Origin: CAG-632 sp963626805
GTDB taxonomy: Bacteria > Bacillota > Clostridia > Lachnospirales > Lachnospiraceae
Direction of reading: 5' to 3'
NCBI GenBank assembly: GCA_963626805.1
Contig: CAVFXS010000039.1
Coordinates: forward strand, 27,668-91,667
Length of the DNA: 64,000 bases
Shown: piece by piece, positions 1-10,400 of the stretch
Layout of the letters: every line of letters starts with the position of its first letter
Position numbering within the stretch: position 1 is the first letter of the stretch
The notes under the pieces: generated by a model
What the model saw: only the letters and a program-made list of their open reading frames with translations
Database searches by the model: none
Told to the model about the DNA's origin: nothing
Program-made: the position numbers and the translations under genes

Positions 1-1515
1 CAGGTTATCAATATCGATATCAATGATATCTCCCTCCTGTACCAGTGCGATCGGACCGCCGACTGCTGCTTCCGGCGATACATGACCGATGGAAGCTCCG
101 CGGCTGGCTCCCGAGAACCGTCCGTCTGTGATCAATGCTACAGACGAGCCAAGACCCATACCTGCAATTGCGGATGTCGGATTCAACATCTCACGCATAC
201 CAGGTCCACCCTTCGGACCCTCATAACGGATAACGACTACGTCACCCTCTACGATCTTGCCGCCCTTGATCGCAGCAATTGCGTCCTCTTCACATTCAAA
301 GACTCTGGCCGGACCGGAATGCTTCATCATTTCCGGAACAACCGCAGAACGCTTTACAACGCTGCCGTCCGGTGCCAGATTACCCTTTAACACTGCCAGA
401 CCGCCTGTTTTACTATATGGATGATCAACCGGTCTGATAACCTCAGGATTCCGGTTTACACAGCCTGCGATATTTTCCCCGACTGTTTTACCGGTTACCG
501 TCATACAGTCTGTATGAAGCAGCCCCAGCTTATTGATCTCATTCATAACCGCATATACACCACCGGCTTCATTCAGATCCTCCATATAGGTAGGACCGGC
601 AGGTGCCAGATGACACAGGTTCGGTGTCTTTGCACTGATCTCATTTGCAAAGGAAATATCAAAGTCAAATCCGATCTCATGTGCGATTGCCGGCAGATGC
701 AGCATACTGTTTGTAGAGCATCCCAGTGCCATATCGATCGTCAGTGCGTTTAAGATCGCATCCTTTGTCATAATATCTCTTGGACGGATATTCTTACGGT
801 ACATATCCATAACTGCCATACCTGCATGCTTTGCAAGCTTGATTCTCTCTGAATATACAGCCGGAATCGTTCCGTTTCCGCGAAGTCCCATGCCGAGAAC
901 CTCTGTCAGGCAGTTCATGGAATTGGCTGTATACATACCCGAGCAGGAACCACAGGTCGGGCATACTTTATTCTCAAATTCTTCTACATCTTCTTCCGTC
1001 ATTGTACCGGCTGCATAAGCTCCGACTGCCTCGAACATAGAAGAAAGACTTCTCTTCTGTCCGTGTACATGACCGGCTAACATCGGGCCGCCGCTGACAA
1101 ATACGGTCGGAACATTGATTCTGGCTGCTGCCATTAAAAGTCCCGGTACATTCTTATCACAGTTCGGAATCATAACCAGGGCATCAAACTGATGTGCCAG
1201 TGCCATACATTCCGTAGAATCTGCGATCAGATCTCTGGTAACCAGAGAATACTTCATGCCGATGTGTCCCATTGCAATACCGTCACAGACTGCAATTGCC
1301 GGGAACATGATCGGTGTTCCGCCTGCCATTGCGACACCAAGCTTCACTGCCTGTGCGATTTTATCCAGATTCATATGTCCCGGTACGATCTCGTTATAGG
1401 AGCATACGATACCCACCAACGGACGTTCCATTTCTTCTTTTGTCATACCCAGTGCATTGAACAGGGACCGATGTGGTGCCTGCTGCATGCCTGTCTTTAC
1501 TGCATCACTTTTCAT
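1..1515 (-). CDS. ilvD: Dihydroxy-acid dehydratase, partial (C-terminus beyond left edge)
   Basis: Fe-S enzyme that dehydrates 2,3-dihydroxy acids to the 2-keto acid precursors of valine, isoleucine and leucine. The visible 505 codons start with MKSDAVKTGM and show PNCDKNVPG and CPTCGSCSGMYTANSM, the cysteine motifs that hold the cluster, and they end in GDIIDIDIDNL near the usual C-terminal region. The family is about 555-570 residues, so some 50 are missing off the left edge. The ATG at 1515 follows AAAGGAGAATAGAA, a good ribosome binding site. It lies 76 bp after leuB in the same direction and is probably the last or a late gene of the leu/ilv operon. Confidence 0.96.
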   Translation of the reverse strand, partial: MKSDAVKTGMQQAPHRSLFNALGMTKEEMERPLVGIVCSYNEIVPGHMNLDKIAQAVKLGVAMAGGTPIMFPAIAVCDGIAMGHIGMKYSLVTRDLIADSTECMALAHQFDALVMIPNCDKNVPGLLMAAARINVPTVFVSGGPMLAGHVHGQKRSLSSMFEAVGAYAAGTMTEEDVEEFENKVCPTCGSCSGMYTANSMNCLTEVLGMGLRGNGTIPAVYSERIKLAKHAGMAVMDMYRKNIRPRDIMTKDAILNALTIDMALGCSTNSMLHLPAIAHEIGFDFDISFANEISAKTPNLCHLAPAGPTYMEDLNEAGGVYAVMNEINKLGLLHTDCMTVTGKTVGENIAGCVNRNPEVIRPVDHPYSKTGGLAVLKGNLAPDGSVVKRSAVVPEMMKHSGPARVFECEEDAIAAIKGGKIVEGDVVVIRYEGPKGGPGMREMLNPTSAIAGMGLGSSVALITDGRFSGASRGASIGHVSPEAAVGGPIALVQEGDIIDIDIDNL

Positions 1516-1591
1516 TTCTATTCTCCTTTATTGACTCCAGCCCGGATATCCCCCGGACATCCGCTACATACTGCTATCTTTCTATACTCTG

Positions 1592-2674
1592 TTATAATCG
1601 CTGGCAGATCAGGTCGCCCATTTCTGAACAGCTTACCAATGTCATACCATCATCCATAATATCACAGGTACGATAATTCTCCTGTAAGACCTTCTTGATA
1701 GCCGCTTCAATGCTGTCCGCTTCTTTATCCATGTCAAAGGAGAAACGAAGTATCATAGCTGCTGACAGGATCGTCGCAATCGGATTCGCCTTATTCTGTC
1801 CTGCGATATCCGGTGCTGAGCCTCCGCTTGGTTCATACATACCGAACTTGGTCTCGTTTAAGCTGGCCGAAGCTAGCATTCCGATAGATCCGGTTACCAT
1901 AGAAGCCTCATCTGATAAAATGTCACCAAACATATTCTCAGTCAGGATTACATCGAACTGTGCCGGATCCTTAACCAGCTGCATTGCGCAGTTGTCAACC
2001 AGCATATGCTCTAATGTAACTTCCGGATAATCCTTTGCAACTTCCTCGACGACCTTTCTCCATAATCTGGATGAATCCAGTACGTTCGCCTTATCCACAC
2101 TGGTTACCTTCTTCCGGCGCTTCATGGCAATATCAAAGCCCTTAATTGCAATTCGTCTGATCTCATTCTCATCATAGGTCAGCTCGTCATATGCCTTCAG
2201 GACACCGTTTTCTTCTACTGTCTTACGTTCACCGAAGTATAATCCACCCGTCAGCTCACGCATGATCATCATATCAAAGCCCTTGTCCGAAATTTCTTCC
2301 TTCAACGGGCATGCACCCTTTAACTCCGGATATAACACTGCCGGACGAAGATTCGCAAACAGATTCAATGCCTTACGGATCTTCAACAGACCGGCCTCCG
2401 GTCTTAAATGCGGAGGAAGCTTATACCATGGCGAGGTGGTTGTATTTCCTCCAATGGAGCCTAGTAAAACTGCATCCGAAGCTTTTGCGATCTCGATTGC
2501 CTCATCTGTAAGCGGTACTCCATAAGCATCAATGGAACATCCACCCATCAGAATCTGCTGATAGTTAAATGTATGTCCATACTTTTCACCAACTGTATCC
2601 AATACTTTCATAGCCTGCGAGACGACTTCCGGTCCGATACCGTCGCCCTTAATAACTGCTATATTTACGTTCAT
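1592..2674 (-). CDS. leuB: 3-isopropylmalate dehydrogenase
   Basis: NAD-dependent oxidative decarboxylation of 3-isopropylmalate, the third committed step of leucine synthesis. At 360 residues it is the normal family length. It begins with NIAVIKGDGIGPEVV, has the substrate arginine region (RELTGGLYFGERK), VDNCAMQLV, and the metal-binding aspartates in LTENMFGDILSDEASMV; GSAPDIAGQNKANPIA is the NAD loop. It lies downstream of leuC, leuD and a histidine phosphatase gene and upstream of ilvD, all on one strand, so one operon is likely. Confidence 0.97.
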   Translation of the reverse strand: MNVNIAVIKGDGIGPEVVSQAMKVLDTVGEKYGHTFNYQQILMGGCSIDAYGVPLTDEAIEIAKASDAVLLGSIGGNTTTSPWYKLPPHLRPEAGLLKIRKALNLFANLRPAVLYPELKGACPLKEEISDKGFDMMIMRELTGGLYFGERKTVEENGVLKAYDELTYDENEIRRIAIKGFDIAMKRRKKVTSVDKANVLDSSRLWRKVVEEVAKDYPEVTLEHMLVDNCAMQLVKDPAQFDVILTENMFGDILSDEASMVTGSIGMLASASLNETKFGMYEPSGGSAPDIAGQNKANPIATILSAAMILRFSFDMDKEADSIEAAIKKVLQENYRTCDIMDDGMTLVSCSEMGDLICQRL

Positions 2675-2737
2675 GTCTCAACTTCCTTCCTGTTCCTTAT
2701 AGCGGGTATAAAAACTTTATCCTATATCATAAATCAT

Positions 2738-3334
2738 TTATGTCGATTTTTCAATGTTTAAATCATTTCGGAAGCATTCTTCCATGTTTATAAGCCGCTC
2801 TCCATCATACTGAAATCGGACAATCCATGGCTTAAACTCCATGATCCGGAGAAACTCTTCGTATCCGTAATCCGGTTTATAATAGTGAATGATCGTACTC
2901 AGTGCTGTCCCATGAGTTCCGATCACAATGGTTTCATCCGGATGCTCTGCTACCAGCTCCCGGAGCTTCCGGAGATTCCGCGTCTGTACCTCCTGCAGGG
3001 TCTCACAGGTCTCATACCGATATGTGAAATCCTCCCAGGCTCTCTGACTGATCGAGTAGTACGCTTCTCCCTTTGCGAGCAGTGTCCACTCCCGGAATTC
3101 CTCCTTCTCCTCGACCGGAAGACCGGCGGCTTCTGCGATCGGTCGGACCGTATCTGTGGCCCGTCTGAAATTGCTGGCATATACATGGGTCAGCTGACCG
3201 ATCAGCCCCTGTTTTACCATATAATCTCTTGCCAGATACCGGTCCTGCACTCCCTCCGCTGTCAGAGGGCGGTCCTTATCTATGGGATTTGAGTAATCCG
3301 TCTGTGCATGACGGACAAAATATACCGTTGTCAT
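2738..3334 (-). CDS. Histidine phosphatase family protein (phosphoglycerate mutase-like)
   Basis: A 198-residue member of the branch-1 histidine phosphatase superfamily. The N-terminal RHAQTDY motif carries the phospho-accepting His. An Arg/Glu region (EFREWTL) and the late HGTALSTII motif supply the second catalytic His. The start is the ATG at 3334, after a GGAGAG ribosome site; an upstream in-frame ATG at 3418 would add a Cys/Arg-rich stretch unlike the family. The substrate cannot be told from sequence. Its position inside the leu operon, between leuD and leuB, is unusual and could mean a role in the pathway or simple hitch-hiking. Confidence 0.85.
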   Translation of the reverse strand: MTTVYFVRHAQTDYSNPIDKDRPLTAEGVQDRYLARDYMVKQGLIGQLTHVYASNFRRATDTVRPIAEAAGLPVEEKEEFREWTLLAKGEAYYSISQRAWEDFTYRYETCETLQEVQTRNLRKLRELVAEHPDETIVIGTHGTALSTIIHYYKPDYGYEEFLRIMEFKPWIVRFQYDGERLINMEECFRNDLNIEKST

Positions 3335-3429
3335 ATGTTCTCTCCATATACTTTTATACGCACAAAGGCCTCCACAAAAAGCACAGGAAATCTTCCTGCA
3401 CCTTCTGTGAAAGCCCATGAACGGTCTGC

Positions 3430-3918
3430 TTATTTATGACTGTTAATATAATTTACAAGACCCTCTGCCTTGATGATCTCCTGCATAAATGGCGGGAATG
3501 CCTGCCCCTTATACTCGGTTCCCTTTGTACGATCATAGATCATACCGCTGTCAAAATCGATCTCTACTTCATCACCTGCTTCGATTTCCTCTGCCGCTTC
3601 CTTACACTCAATGATCGGAAGTCCGATATTAATCGCATTTCGATAGAAAATTCTTGCAAAGGTCTCTGCGATTACACAGCTGATACCGGAAGCCTTAATT
3701 GCGATCGGTGCATGCTCTCTGGAAGAACCACATCCGAAGTTCTTCTGTGCTACCATGATATCGCCCGGCTTTACCCGTTTTACGAAGTCCGGATCAATAT
3801 CCTCCATACAGTTCTTAGCCAGCTCTGCCGGGTCAGAAGAATTCAGATATCTTGCCGGAATAATAACATCCGTATCTACATTGTCTCCATATTTATGTAC
3901 AATTCCATGTGCTTTCAT
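3430..3918 (-). CDS. leuD: 3-isopropylmalate dehydratase small subunit
   Basis: Swivel-domain subunit that pairs with LeuC to isomerise 2- to 3-isopropylmalate. The 162-residue length fits the short clostridial/archaeal type. It shows KYGDNVDTDVIIPARYL at the N-terminus and NFGCGSSREHAPIAIK, the conserved GSSREH loop that completes the active site. It lies 19 bp after leuC, so the subunits are very likely co-transcribed. Confidence 0.96.
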   Translation of the reverse strand: MKAHGIVHKYGDNVDTDVIIPARYLNSSDPAELAKNCMEDIDPDFVKRVKPGDIMVAQKNFGCGSSREHAPIAIKASGISCVIAETFARIFYRNAINIGLPIIECKEAAEEIEAGDEVEIDFDSGMIYDRTKGTEYKGQAFPPFMQEIIKAEGLVNYINSHK

Positions 3919-3937
3919 ATTCTGTATTCCTCCCTGA

Positions 3938-5203
3938 TTATTTCATTACTTCTGCCGGTCCTGAGATCTTACCGGTAATAGCGGATGCCGCTGCAACTGC
4001 AGGGGAAGCCAGATATACCTCAGATTCTACATGACCCATACGTCCTACAAAGTTACGATTGGTGGTAGCGACTGCACGCTCTCCGGCAGCCAGAATACCC
4101 ATATGTCCGCCCAGACACGGCCCACAGGTCGGTGTGCTGACAATTGCTCCCGACTCGATAAAGGTCTTTAATAAGCCTTCCTCCATTGCCTGAAGGTAGA
4201 TTGCCTGTGTAGCCGGAATGATGATAACACGAAGACCCTTTGCAACCTTACGTCCCTTCATGATCTCTGCTGCGATCCGGAGATCTGAAATGTGGCCGTT
4301 TGTGCAGGAACCGATCACGACCTGATCGATCTTTACATCACCAACCTCATCGATGGTTCTTGTATTCTCCGGCAAATGTGGGAATGCAACAGTCGGTTTT
4401 AACTGTGACAGGTCGATCGTATATGTCTCGTCATATTCTGCGTCTTCATCTGCCTCATATACCGTATATTCCTTTGTGGAATGTTCCTTCATGTATGCAA
4501 TGGTCTCATCATCCACAGGGAAGATACCGTTCTTACCACCGGCCTCGATCGCCATGTTTGCCATGGTAAAACGGTCATCCATGGACAGGTACTGAATACC
4601 GTCGCCAACAAACTCCATAGACTTGTAAAGTGCACCGTCTACTCCGATCATGCCAATGATATGAAGGATAATATCCTTACCGCTGATCCACTCTGCCGGC
4701 TTTCCGGTCAATACGAATTTAATCGCAGACGGTACCTTAAACCATGCCTTACCGGTTGCCATACCGGCAGCCATATCGGTACTGCCGACACCGGTAGAGA
4801 ATGCACCCAATGCACCATAGGTGCAGGTATGGGAGTCAGCTCCGATCACTGCATTTCCTGCAACCACCAGACCTTTTTCCGGAAGCAGTGCATGTTCGAT
4901 TCCTACCTCACCGACATCAAAGAAATTGGTAATATTATGCTCTGCTGCATACTGTCTTACACATTTGCAGTGTTCGGCACTCTTGATGTCCTTATTCGGA
5001 GTAAAGTGATCCAGAACCATTGCAATCTTATCTTTATCGAATACTTCCTGATTATTGAACTTCTCCATCTCATGAATTGCTACCGGAGTGGTAACATCAT
5101 TTCCAAGTACCATGTCTAACTTTGCTTCTATTAACTGACCGGCTTCTACCTTATCAAGACCGGCATGTGCAGCTAATATTTTCTGCGTCATAGTCATACC
5201 CAT
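3938..5203 (-). CDS. leuC: 3-isopropylmalate dehydratase large subunit
   Basis: The aconitase-type [4Fe-4S] subunit of isopropylmalate isomerase, about 421 residues. Cluster cysteines are visible in VIGSCTNGH and in STPTCGPCLGGH; the substrate region GADSHTCTYGALGAFSTG is intact. I chose the ATG at 5203 (protein begins MGMTMTQKILAAHAG) because it sits 9 bases after AAGGAGG. In-frame upstream ATGs at 5212 and 5227 lie on or before that site. It is the first gene of the leu operon, divergent from a LysR regulator. Confidence 0.96.
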   Translation of the reverse strand: MGMTMTQKILAAHAGLDKVEAGQLIEAKLDMVLGNDVTTPVAIHEMEKFNNQEVFDKDKIAMVLDHFTPNKDIKSAEHCKCVRQYAAEHNITNFFDVGEVGIEHALLPEKGLVVAGNAVIGADSHTCTYGALGAFSTGVGSTDMAAGMATGKAWFKVPSAIKFVLTGKPAEWISGKDIILHIIGMIGVDGALYKSMEFVGDGIQYLSMDDRFTMANMAIEAGGKNGIFPVDDETIAYMKEHSTKEYTVYEADEDAEYDETYTIDLSQLKPTVAFPHLPENTRTIDEVGDVKIDQVVIGSCTNGHISDLRIAAEIMKGRKVAKGLRVIIIPATQAIYLQAMEEGLLKTFIESGAIVSTPTCGPCLGGHMGILAAGERAVATTNRNFVGRMGHVESEVYLASPAVAAASAITGKISGPAEVMK

Positions 5204-5237
5204 TGTTATCATCCTCCTTATTTTCATCTAATGACTA

Positions 5238-5267
5238 TTGCTATCGTACCATAGCTTTTGTTATAAT
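5238..5267 (+). promoter_or_regulatory. Candidate promoter for the lysR gene
   Basis: TTGCTA and TATAAT separated by 18 bp on the plus strand, with transcription expected to begin near 5274. The palindrome at 5292-5310 would then lie in the transcribed leader, which would suit autorepression. The leuC promoter on the other strand is not clear by eye. Confidence 0.4.
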
Positions 5268-5291
5268 TGAAATACATAATAATAATATTTA

Positions 5292-5310
5292 ATATAACTT
5301 TAAGTTATAT
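5292..5310. promoter_or_regulatory. LysR-type operator palindrome
   Basis: A perfect inverted repeat, ATATAACTT-T-AAGTTATAT, in the 148-bp gap between leuC and the divergent lysR gene. It contains the T-N11-A spacing (5295 to 5307) typical of LysR boxes. The position fits a regulator that controls leuC and itself, perhaps in response to a leucine-pathway intermediate. Confidence 0.6.
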
Positions 5311-5351
5311 CCTGTTTGTAAACAGACGTTCCATTTAGAAAGGAGCACCCT

Positions 5352-6257
5352 ATGAATCAGAATCTGAATTACTATAAAGCCTTTTATATGGTGGCAAAAT
5401 ATAAAAATATCTCCAAGGCTGCAGATGCCCTCTTTATCAGCCAGCCGGCTATCAGTAAATCCCTGTCCCGTCTGGAAGAAAATCTGGGCTGTATCCTGTT
5501 TTCCAGAACTTCCCGCGGTGTTTCCCTGACTGCAGACGGTGAGATCCTGTATGAACGGATCCGGGAAGCCTTCGCTGCCATCGAAGCCGGTGAAGAAGAG
5601 CTGCGCCATCGGACAGAGCTTGGAATCGGCCAGCTGCGGATCGGTGTCAGCACGACCCTGTGCAAATATATTCTCCTTCCGTACCTGCAGAACTTTATCC
5701 AGCAGCATCCGCATATCCGCATTACGATCGAGTGCCAGTCCACCCTACATACGGTAGAATTACTGGAAAGCGGTCAGATCGATATCGGCCTGATCGGTGC
5801 CCCGAAGCATCATGGTACGCTTACCTTTCTGCCCCTGAAGAAGATCCAGGATACCTTTGTCGCTACCCAGTCTTATCTGGATAACCTCTCCATCCGGGAG
5901 CATGCAGATTCCGATCTGTTCCTTTCTGCTACCCTGATGCTGCTTGACGAGGAGAATATCACTCGCCAGTATATCAATGACTATTTCTACCGGAACCAGA
6001 TCAAAACAAATCAGATTCTGGAGGTCAGCTCCATGGATCTGCTGATTGAATTTGCCAAGATCGGAATCGGGGCCGCCTGTGTTATCCGTGAATTTGTCAA
6101 ACAGGAACTGACCGATGGTGCTCTGATCGAGCTTCCCATGACAGAACCAATTGAGAGCCGCAGCATTGGATTTGCTTATTCCAATTCCCACGAGCTCTCA
6201 AAATCAGCACATACGTTTTTAAATTCTGTTTTTCCATATCAGGATCCATCGTTCTGA
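5352..6257 (+). CDS. LysR-family transcriptional regulator (likely controls the leu operon)
   Basis: A 301-residue DNA-binding regulator. The N-terminal winged helix is complete (KNISKAADALFISQPAISKSL, LFSRTSRGVSLTADG). The C-terminal half is the LysR effector domain, with an IGQLRIGVSTTLCKYILLP start and an IDIGLIGAP turn. The ATG follows AAAGGAGCACCCT. Because it is divergent from leuC and a LysR-type palindrome lies between them, I infer that it regulates the branched-chain operon; the effector is unknown. Convergent with the membrane protein gene ending at 6293; I see no clear terminator in the 35-bp gap. Confidence 0.9.
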   Translation: MNQNLNYYKAFYMVAKYKNISKAADALFISQPAISKSLSRLEENLGCILFSRTSRGVSLTADGEILYERIREAFAAIEAGEEELRHRTELGIGQLRIGVSTTLCKYILLPYLQNFIQQHPHIRITIECQSTLHTVELLESGQIDIGLIGAPKHHGTLTFLPLKKIQDTFVATQSYLDNLSIREHADSDLFLSATLMLLDEENITRQYINDYFYRNQIKTNQILEVSSMDLLIEFAKIGIGAACVIREFVKQELTDGALIELPMTEPIESRSIGFAYSNSHELSKSAHTFLNSVFPYQDPSF

Positions 6258-6292
6258 CATCCTGATATATACTTTTCGCTTCCGACCTCTCA

Positions 6293-7393
6293 TTACCGGA
6301 ATACTTCCATGCCTTCCAACAGGACGGTTCCGGTAATTCCCATCTGTTCTACTGCCTGTTCCTGATCCACATTGGCCTCAAACCGGTGAACAGTCTCATA
6401 CGGAGTTCCTTCCCCGACACCATGTGCCTCTATGCAGAGAAATCCCATAACCGCCAGCAATATACCGGCCAGTCCCATTAATATCCGGTTCATCCAGCCG
6501 GCTCTGCGTAACGGAAGCAGTTTCCTTCCAAAGATTCCGAAAAGGATCACCGGTACAAACATAAGTACCATCCATACCATATCCGCACCCGTACTTTCCA
6601 GTGCCGGAACGATGTTCTTCAGCACCTGTAACGGATATCCGATATCCATATTTAATAATGCATAGCTTTCATTCCAGCTATGACTGATAATCTGAAAATC
6701 AAACCAGCCGCAGCCAAGAATCAACAGAACCATACATACTATATGATTCACCTTCTCCGGCAGCCAGGATACTGCCAGTACGATGATACATCCGGCTGCT
6801 GCCGCAAAGGCCGCACTCTGAAATACATTGGTATCCATTGTATCATATACTGCCAGATGAAGAATCACTTCCATGTAGATCATAGTCAGTGCTGCATAAC
6901 ATACCGTGCCCCAGACAGAATCCCGCAATACTTCCATCGGTCCCGTCTGCCTGTGAGCCGCTTCCTCTGCTGCCTGCCTTGCTTCCTCTGCTGCCTGCTG
7001 CCGCGCCTGTGCTTCCTCTGCCGCCACTGCCTGCCTTGCTGCTTCCTCTACCTGCTGCCGCGCCTGTGCTTCCTCTACCTGCTGCCGCGCCTGTGCTTCC
7101 TCTGCCGCTGCTGCCTGCCTTGCTGCTTCTTCCGCCTGCTGCCGCGCCTGTGCTTCCACAGCCGCCTGCCTTGCTTCCTCTTCCGCCTCCTGACGCGCCC
7201 GCTCTGCTGCTTCTGCAGCTGCACGCTTTCTGTCTTCTTCCGCCTGCTTACGGGCTGCCTCCGCAGTCTCTGCCTGTTTCCGCGCCTGCTCCTCTGCAGG
7301 CGTTTCATACAGGTTCAGATTCACATCTGAAAGCAATTCATCCGCCTCGGCCAATAACCGATTCAATTCTTTATCATGATAACTGTTTCTCAT
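6293..7393 (-). CDS. Membrane protein with Ala/Gln/Glu-rich coiled coil, unknown function
   Basis: About 366 residues with no family I recognise. After a short N-terminal part (RNSYHDKELNRLLAEADEL), residues about 35-150 are a highly biased coil built from EEAQARQQ/EEAARQA units, a likely long alpha-helix. The rest holds about five hydrophobic segments and ends in a short polar tail. It resembles clostridial proteins with a cytoplasmic coil and a membrane C-terminus. The ATG at 7393 is preferred over a TTG two codons earlier; neither has a strong ribosome site. It begins 24 bp after purL stops, so it may be the last gene of that operon. Confidence 0.7.
   Translation of the reverse strand: MRNSYHDKELNRLLAEADELLSDVNLNLYETPAEEQARKQAETAEAARKQAEEDRKRAAAEAAERARQEAEEEARQAAVEAQARQQAEEAARQAAAAEEAQARQQVEEAQARQQVEEAARQAVAAEEAQARQQAAEEARQAAEEAAHRQTGPMEVLRDSVWGTVCYAALTMIYMEVILHLAVYDTMDTNVFQSAAFAAAAGCIIVLAVSWLPEKVNHIVCMVLLILGCGWFDFQIISHSWNESYALLNMDIGYPLQVLKNIVPALESTGADMVWMVLMFVPVILFGIFGRKLLPLRRAGWMNRILMGLAGILLAVMGFLCIEAHGVGEGTPYETVHRFEANVDQEQAVEQMGITGTVLLEGMEVFR
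6994..7160 (-). repeat. Coding minisatellite in the coiled-coil gene
   Basis: A core of about 26 bp (plus strand CCTGCTGCCGCGCCTGTGCT and following bases) recurs at about 6994, 7051, 7078 and 7135, with spacings of 57, 27 and 57 bp. All spacings are multiples of three, so the frame is kept and the protein repeats EAQARQQ(V/A)E. Such tracts can change copy number by slippage. Confidence 0.75.
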
Positions 7394-7417
7394 ATGCAAT
7401 CTGCTTTAATTGTTGTT

Positions 7418-10400
7418 TTACTTGAAGTATTCAACACCAGCCTCAAAGATATGCTGATTCTGATCTCCGTAAATATTGACTGCTACCGAATCACCACGAC
7501 GCTCGGAATGTGCCATCTTACCAAGCACACGACCATCCGGTGAAGTAATTCCTTCGATTGCGGCATAGGAACCATTAATATTAAAGTCCTCTACCATGGT
7601 TGGGTTGCCGTTCACGTCTACATACTGGGTTGCTACCTGACCATTTGCAAATAACTTATCAATCCATTCCTTGTTAGCTACAAAACGACCCTCTCCGTGA
7701 GACGCCGGAATTACATATACACCACCTAATTCTGCTTTCCGCAGCCATGGCGACTTATTGGTTACTACCTTTGTATAAACCATCTTAGACTGATGACGTC
7801 CGATGCTGTTCATTGTCAATGTCGGTGAATCTGCCTGCTGCGGACGGATCTCACCATAAGGAACCAGCCCTAATTTGATCACAGCCTGGAAACCGTTACA
7901 GATACCCAGTGCCAGACCATCCCGCTCATTTAACAGCTTCATAACCTCTTCCTTGATCTTCTCATTCCGGAATGCGGTTGCGATAAACTTACCGGAACCA
8001 TCCGGTTCATCACCGGCTGAGAATCCACCCGGGAACATAATGATCTGTGCCTTCTTGATCTCCTTCTTAAAGAGCTCTACGGAATCACGGATACCCTGTG
8101 CATCCAGATTCTTAAATACAACGGTAGAAACCTCTGCTCCGGCAGCCTCAAATGCCTTTGCGGAATCGTATTCGCAGTTTGTACCAGGGAATACCGGAAT
8201 AAATACCTTCGGCTTTGCTACCTTATGCTTGCATACATAGATAGAATCTGCCTGGAACAGCTCACTCTTAACCGGCTTCTGCTCTACATCCGACTGTGTC
8301 GGGAATACATCCTCCAGAGTGCCGGTCCATGCTTTCAATGCCTCCTCCATGCTGATCACTACATCACCATAGATAAATTCAGGCTCTGCAACTACCTGAC
8401 CAATCACGGTGCAAGGTACACCAAGTGTCTTCACCTGCTCCGGTGCCACTTCCAGAATAATGGAACCATATTCCTTTGCCAGTAATGCTTCCTTCGATAA
8501 ACCTTCCAGCTTCACACCCAGCTTGTTACCGAATGCCATCTTGCTGACAGCCTCCAGCACACCGCCAAATCCTACTGCATAGGAAGCCAGAATCTTTCCT
8601 GCCTGAATTGCTTTATATAAATCGTCATATAACTTCAAAACATATGCATAATCCGGTCTGTCGTACTCATCCTTCTTAATATCAATCTTAACCAGAATAT
8701 CACCGGCATTCTTTAACTCCGGTGTTACCACGTTCTTGGAGCTTGCTACATCAACCGCAAAGGATACCAGTGTCGGTGGTACATCAATCTCGTTAAAGGA
8801 TCCTGACATACTGTCCTTACCACCGATGGAAGGAAGTCCCAGTCCAACCTGTGCATCATATGCACCAAGCAGTGCAGCCATTGGCTTGCCCCAACGCTCC
8901 GGCTTCTCACCCAGTCTTTCAAAATATTCCTGGAATGTGAAACGGATCTTGGATACATCACCACCGGATGCTGCAATCTTTGCTACCGAATGGATCACTG
9001 CATAGATTGCTCCATGATATGGGCTCCAGCTGGAAAGGTAGGGATCAAAACCATAGCTCATCATAGTAATGGTATCGGTCTTTCCCTTCAGTACCGGAAG
9101 CTTTGCGATCATTGTCTGTGTCGGTGTCAGCTGATACAGACCACCATATGGCATTGTTACGGTACCGGCTCCGATCGAGCTGTCGAACATCTCAACCAGT
9201 CCCTTCTGGGAGCAGACATTCAGGTCTGCAAGGGTCTTTAACCAGGTTTCCTTTACATCTGTCACTTCCGGAATCTGTTCGAAATAATTGTCCTTCTTCT
9301 CCGGCATATCAACGGTTACATTTGTCTCCTGATGTGCACCGTTTGTATTTAAGAATGCACGCGAAAGATTTACGATCTCTTTGCCTCTCCAGTTCAGTAC
9401 CAGACGAGGCTCTTCGGTAACCTCTGCTACTACGATTGCCTCCAGATTCTCCTCTGCGGCATACTCTAACATCTGCTTTACATCTTTTTTATCTACAACA
9501 ACAGCCATACGTTCCTGAGATTCTGAGATTGCCAGTTCGGTTCCATCCAGACCGGCGTACTTCTTTGGAACCAGATCCAGATTCACACGTAAGCCGTCTG
9601 CCAGCTCACCGATAGCAACGGATACACCGCCCGCACCGAAATCATTACACTTCTTGATCAGATGCGCTACCTCTTCCCGACGGAACAGTCTCTGAATCTT
9701 ACGCTCGGTAGGCGCATTACCCTTCTGAACCTCTGCGCCGCAGGTGTCCAGGGACTCTACGGTATGTGCCTTGGAGGATCCGGTTGCTCCGCCACAGCCA
9801 TCACGTCCTGTACGACCGCCTAGCAGAATGATCTGATCTCCCGGATCGGAATTCTCACGGATAACACAGCGTCTGGGTGCTGCACCCATAACGGCTCCGA
9901 TCTCCATACGCTTTGCAACATAATCCGGATGATAGATCTCATTTACAAGACCGGTTGCCAGACCGATCTGGTTACCATAGGAACTGTAGCCCTGTGCTGC
10001 TCCGGTCACGATCTTTCTCTGCGGAAGCTTGCCCTTCATGGTCTCAGACAGTGGACGGGTCGGATCTGCCGCACCGGTCACACGCATTGCCTGATATACA
10101 TAAGAACGTCCTGACAATGGATCACGGATCGCTCCACCCAGACAGGTTGCAGCGCCACCGAATGGCTCAATCTCTGTCGGATGATTATGGGTCTCATTCT
10201 TAAAGCTTACCAGCCACTCCTCTGTCGTTCCGTCAATCTCTACCGGTACAACGATGCTGCAGGCATTGATCTCATCGGATTCTTCCTGATCTGCCAGCTT
10301 TCCTTCTGCCTTTAATTTCTTCATACCCATTAATGCGATATCCATCAGGCAGATAAACTTGTCATCCCTTCCCTTATACAACACCTCTCTTACCGCTTCA

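Noticed and set aside
3334..3418. Longer start for the histidine phosphatase
   Set aside because: It adds a Cys/Arg-rich stretch absent from the family, and a good ribosome site precedes the inner ATG.
6889..7425. Plus-strand Pro/Leu-rich open frame over the coiled-coil gene
   Set aside because: It is the antisense shadow of the Ala/Gln/Glu repeat; low complexity keeps the opposite frame open.
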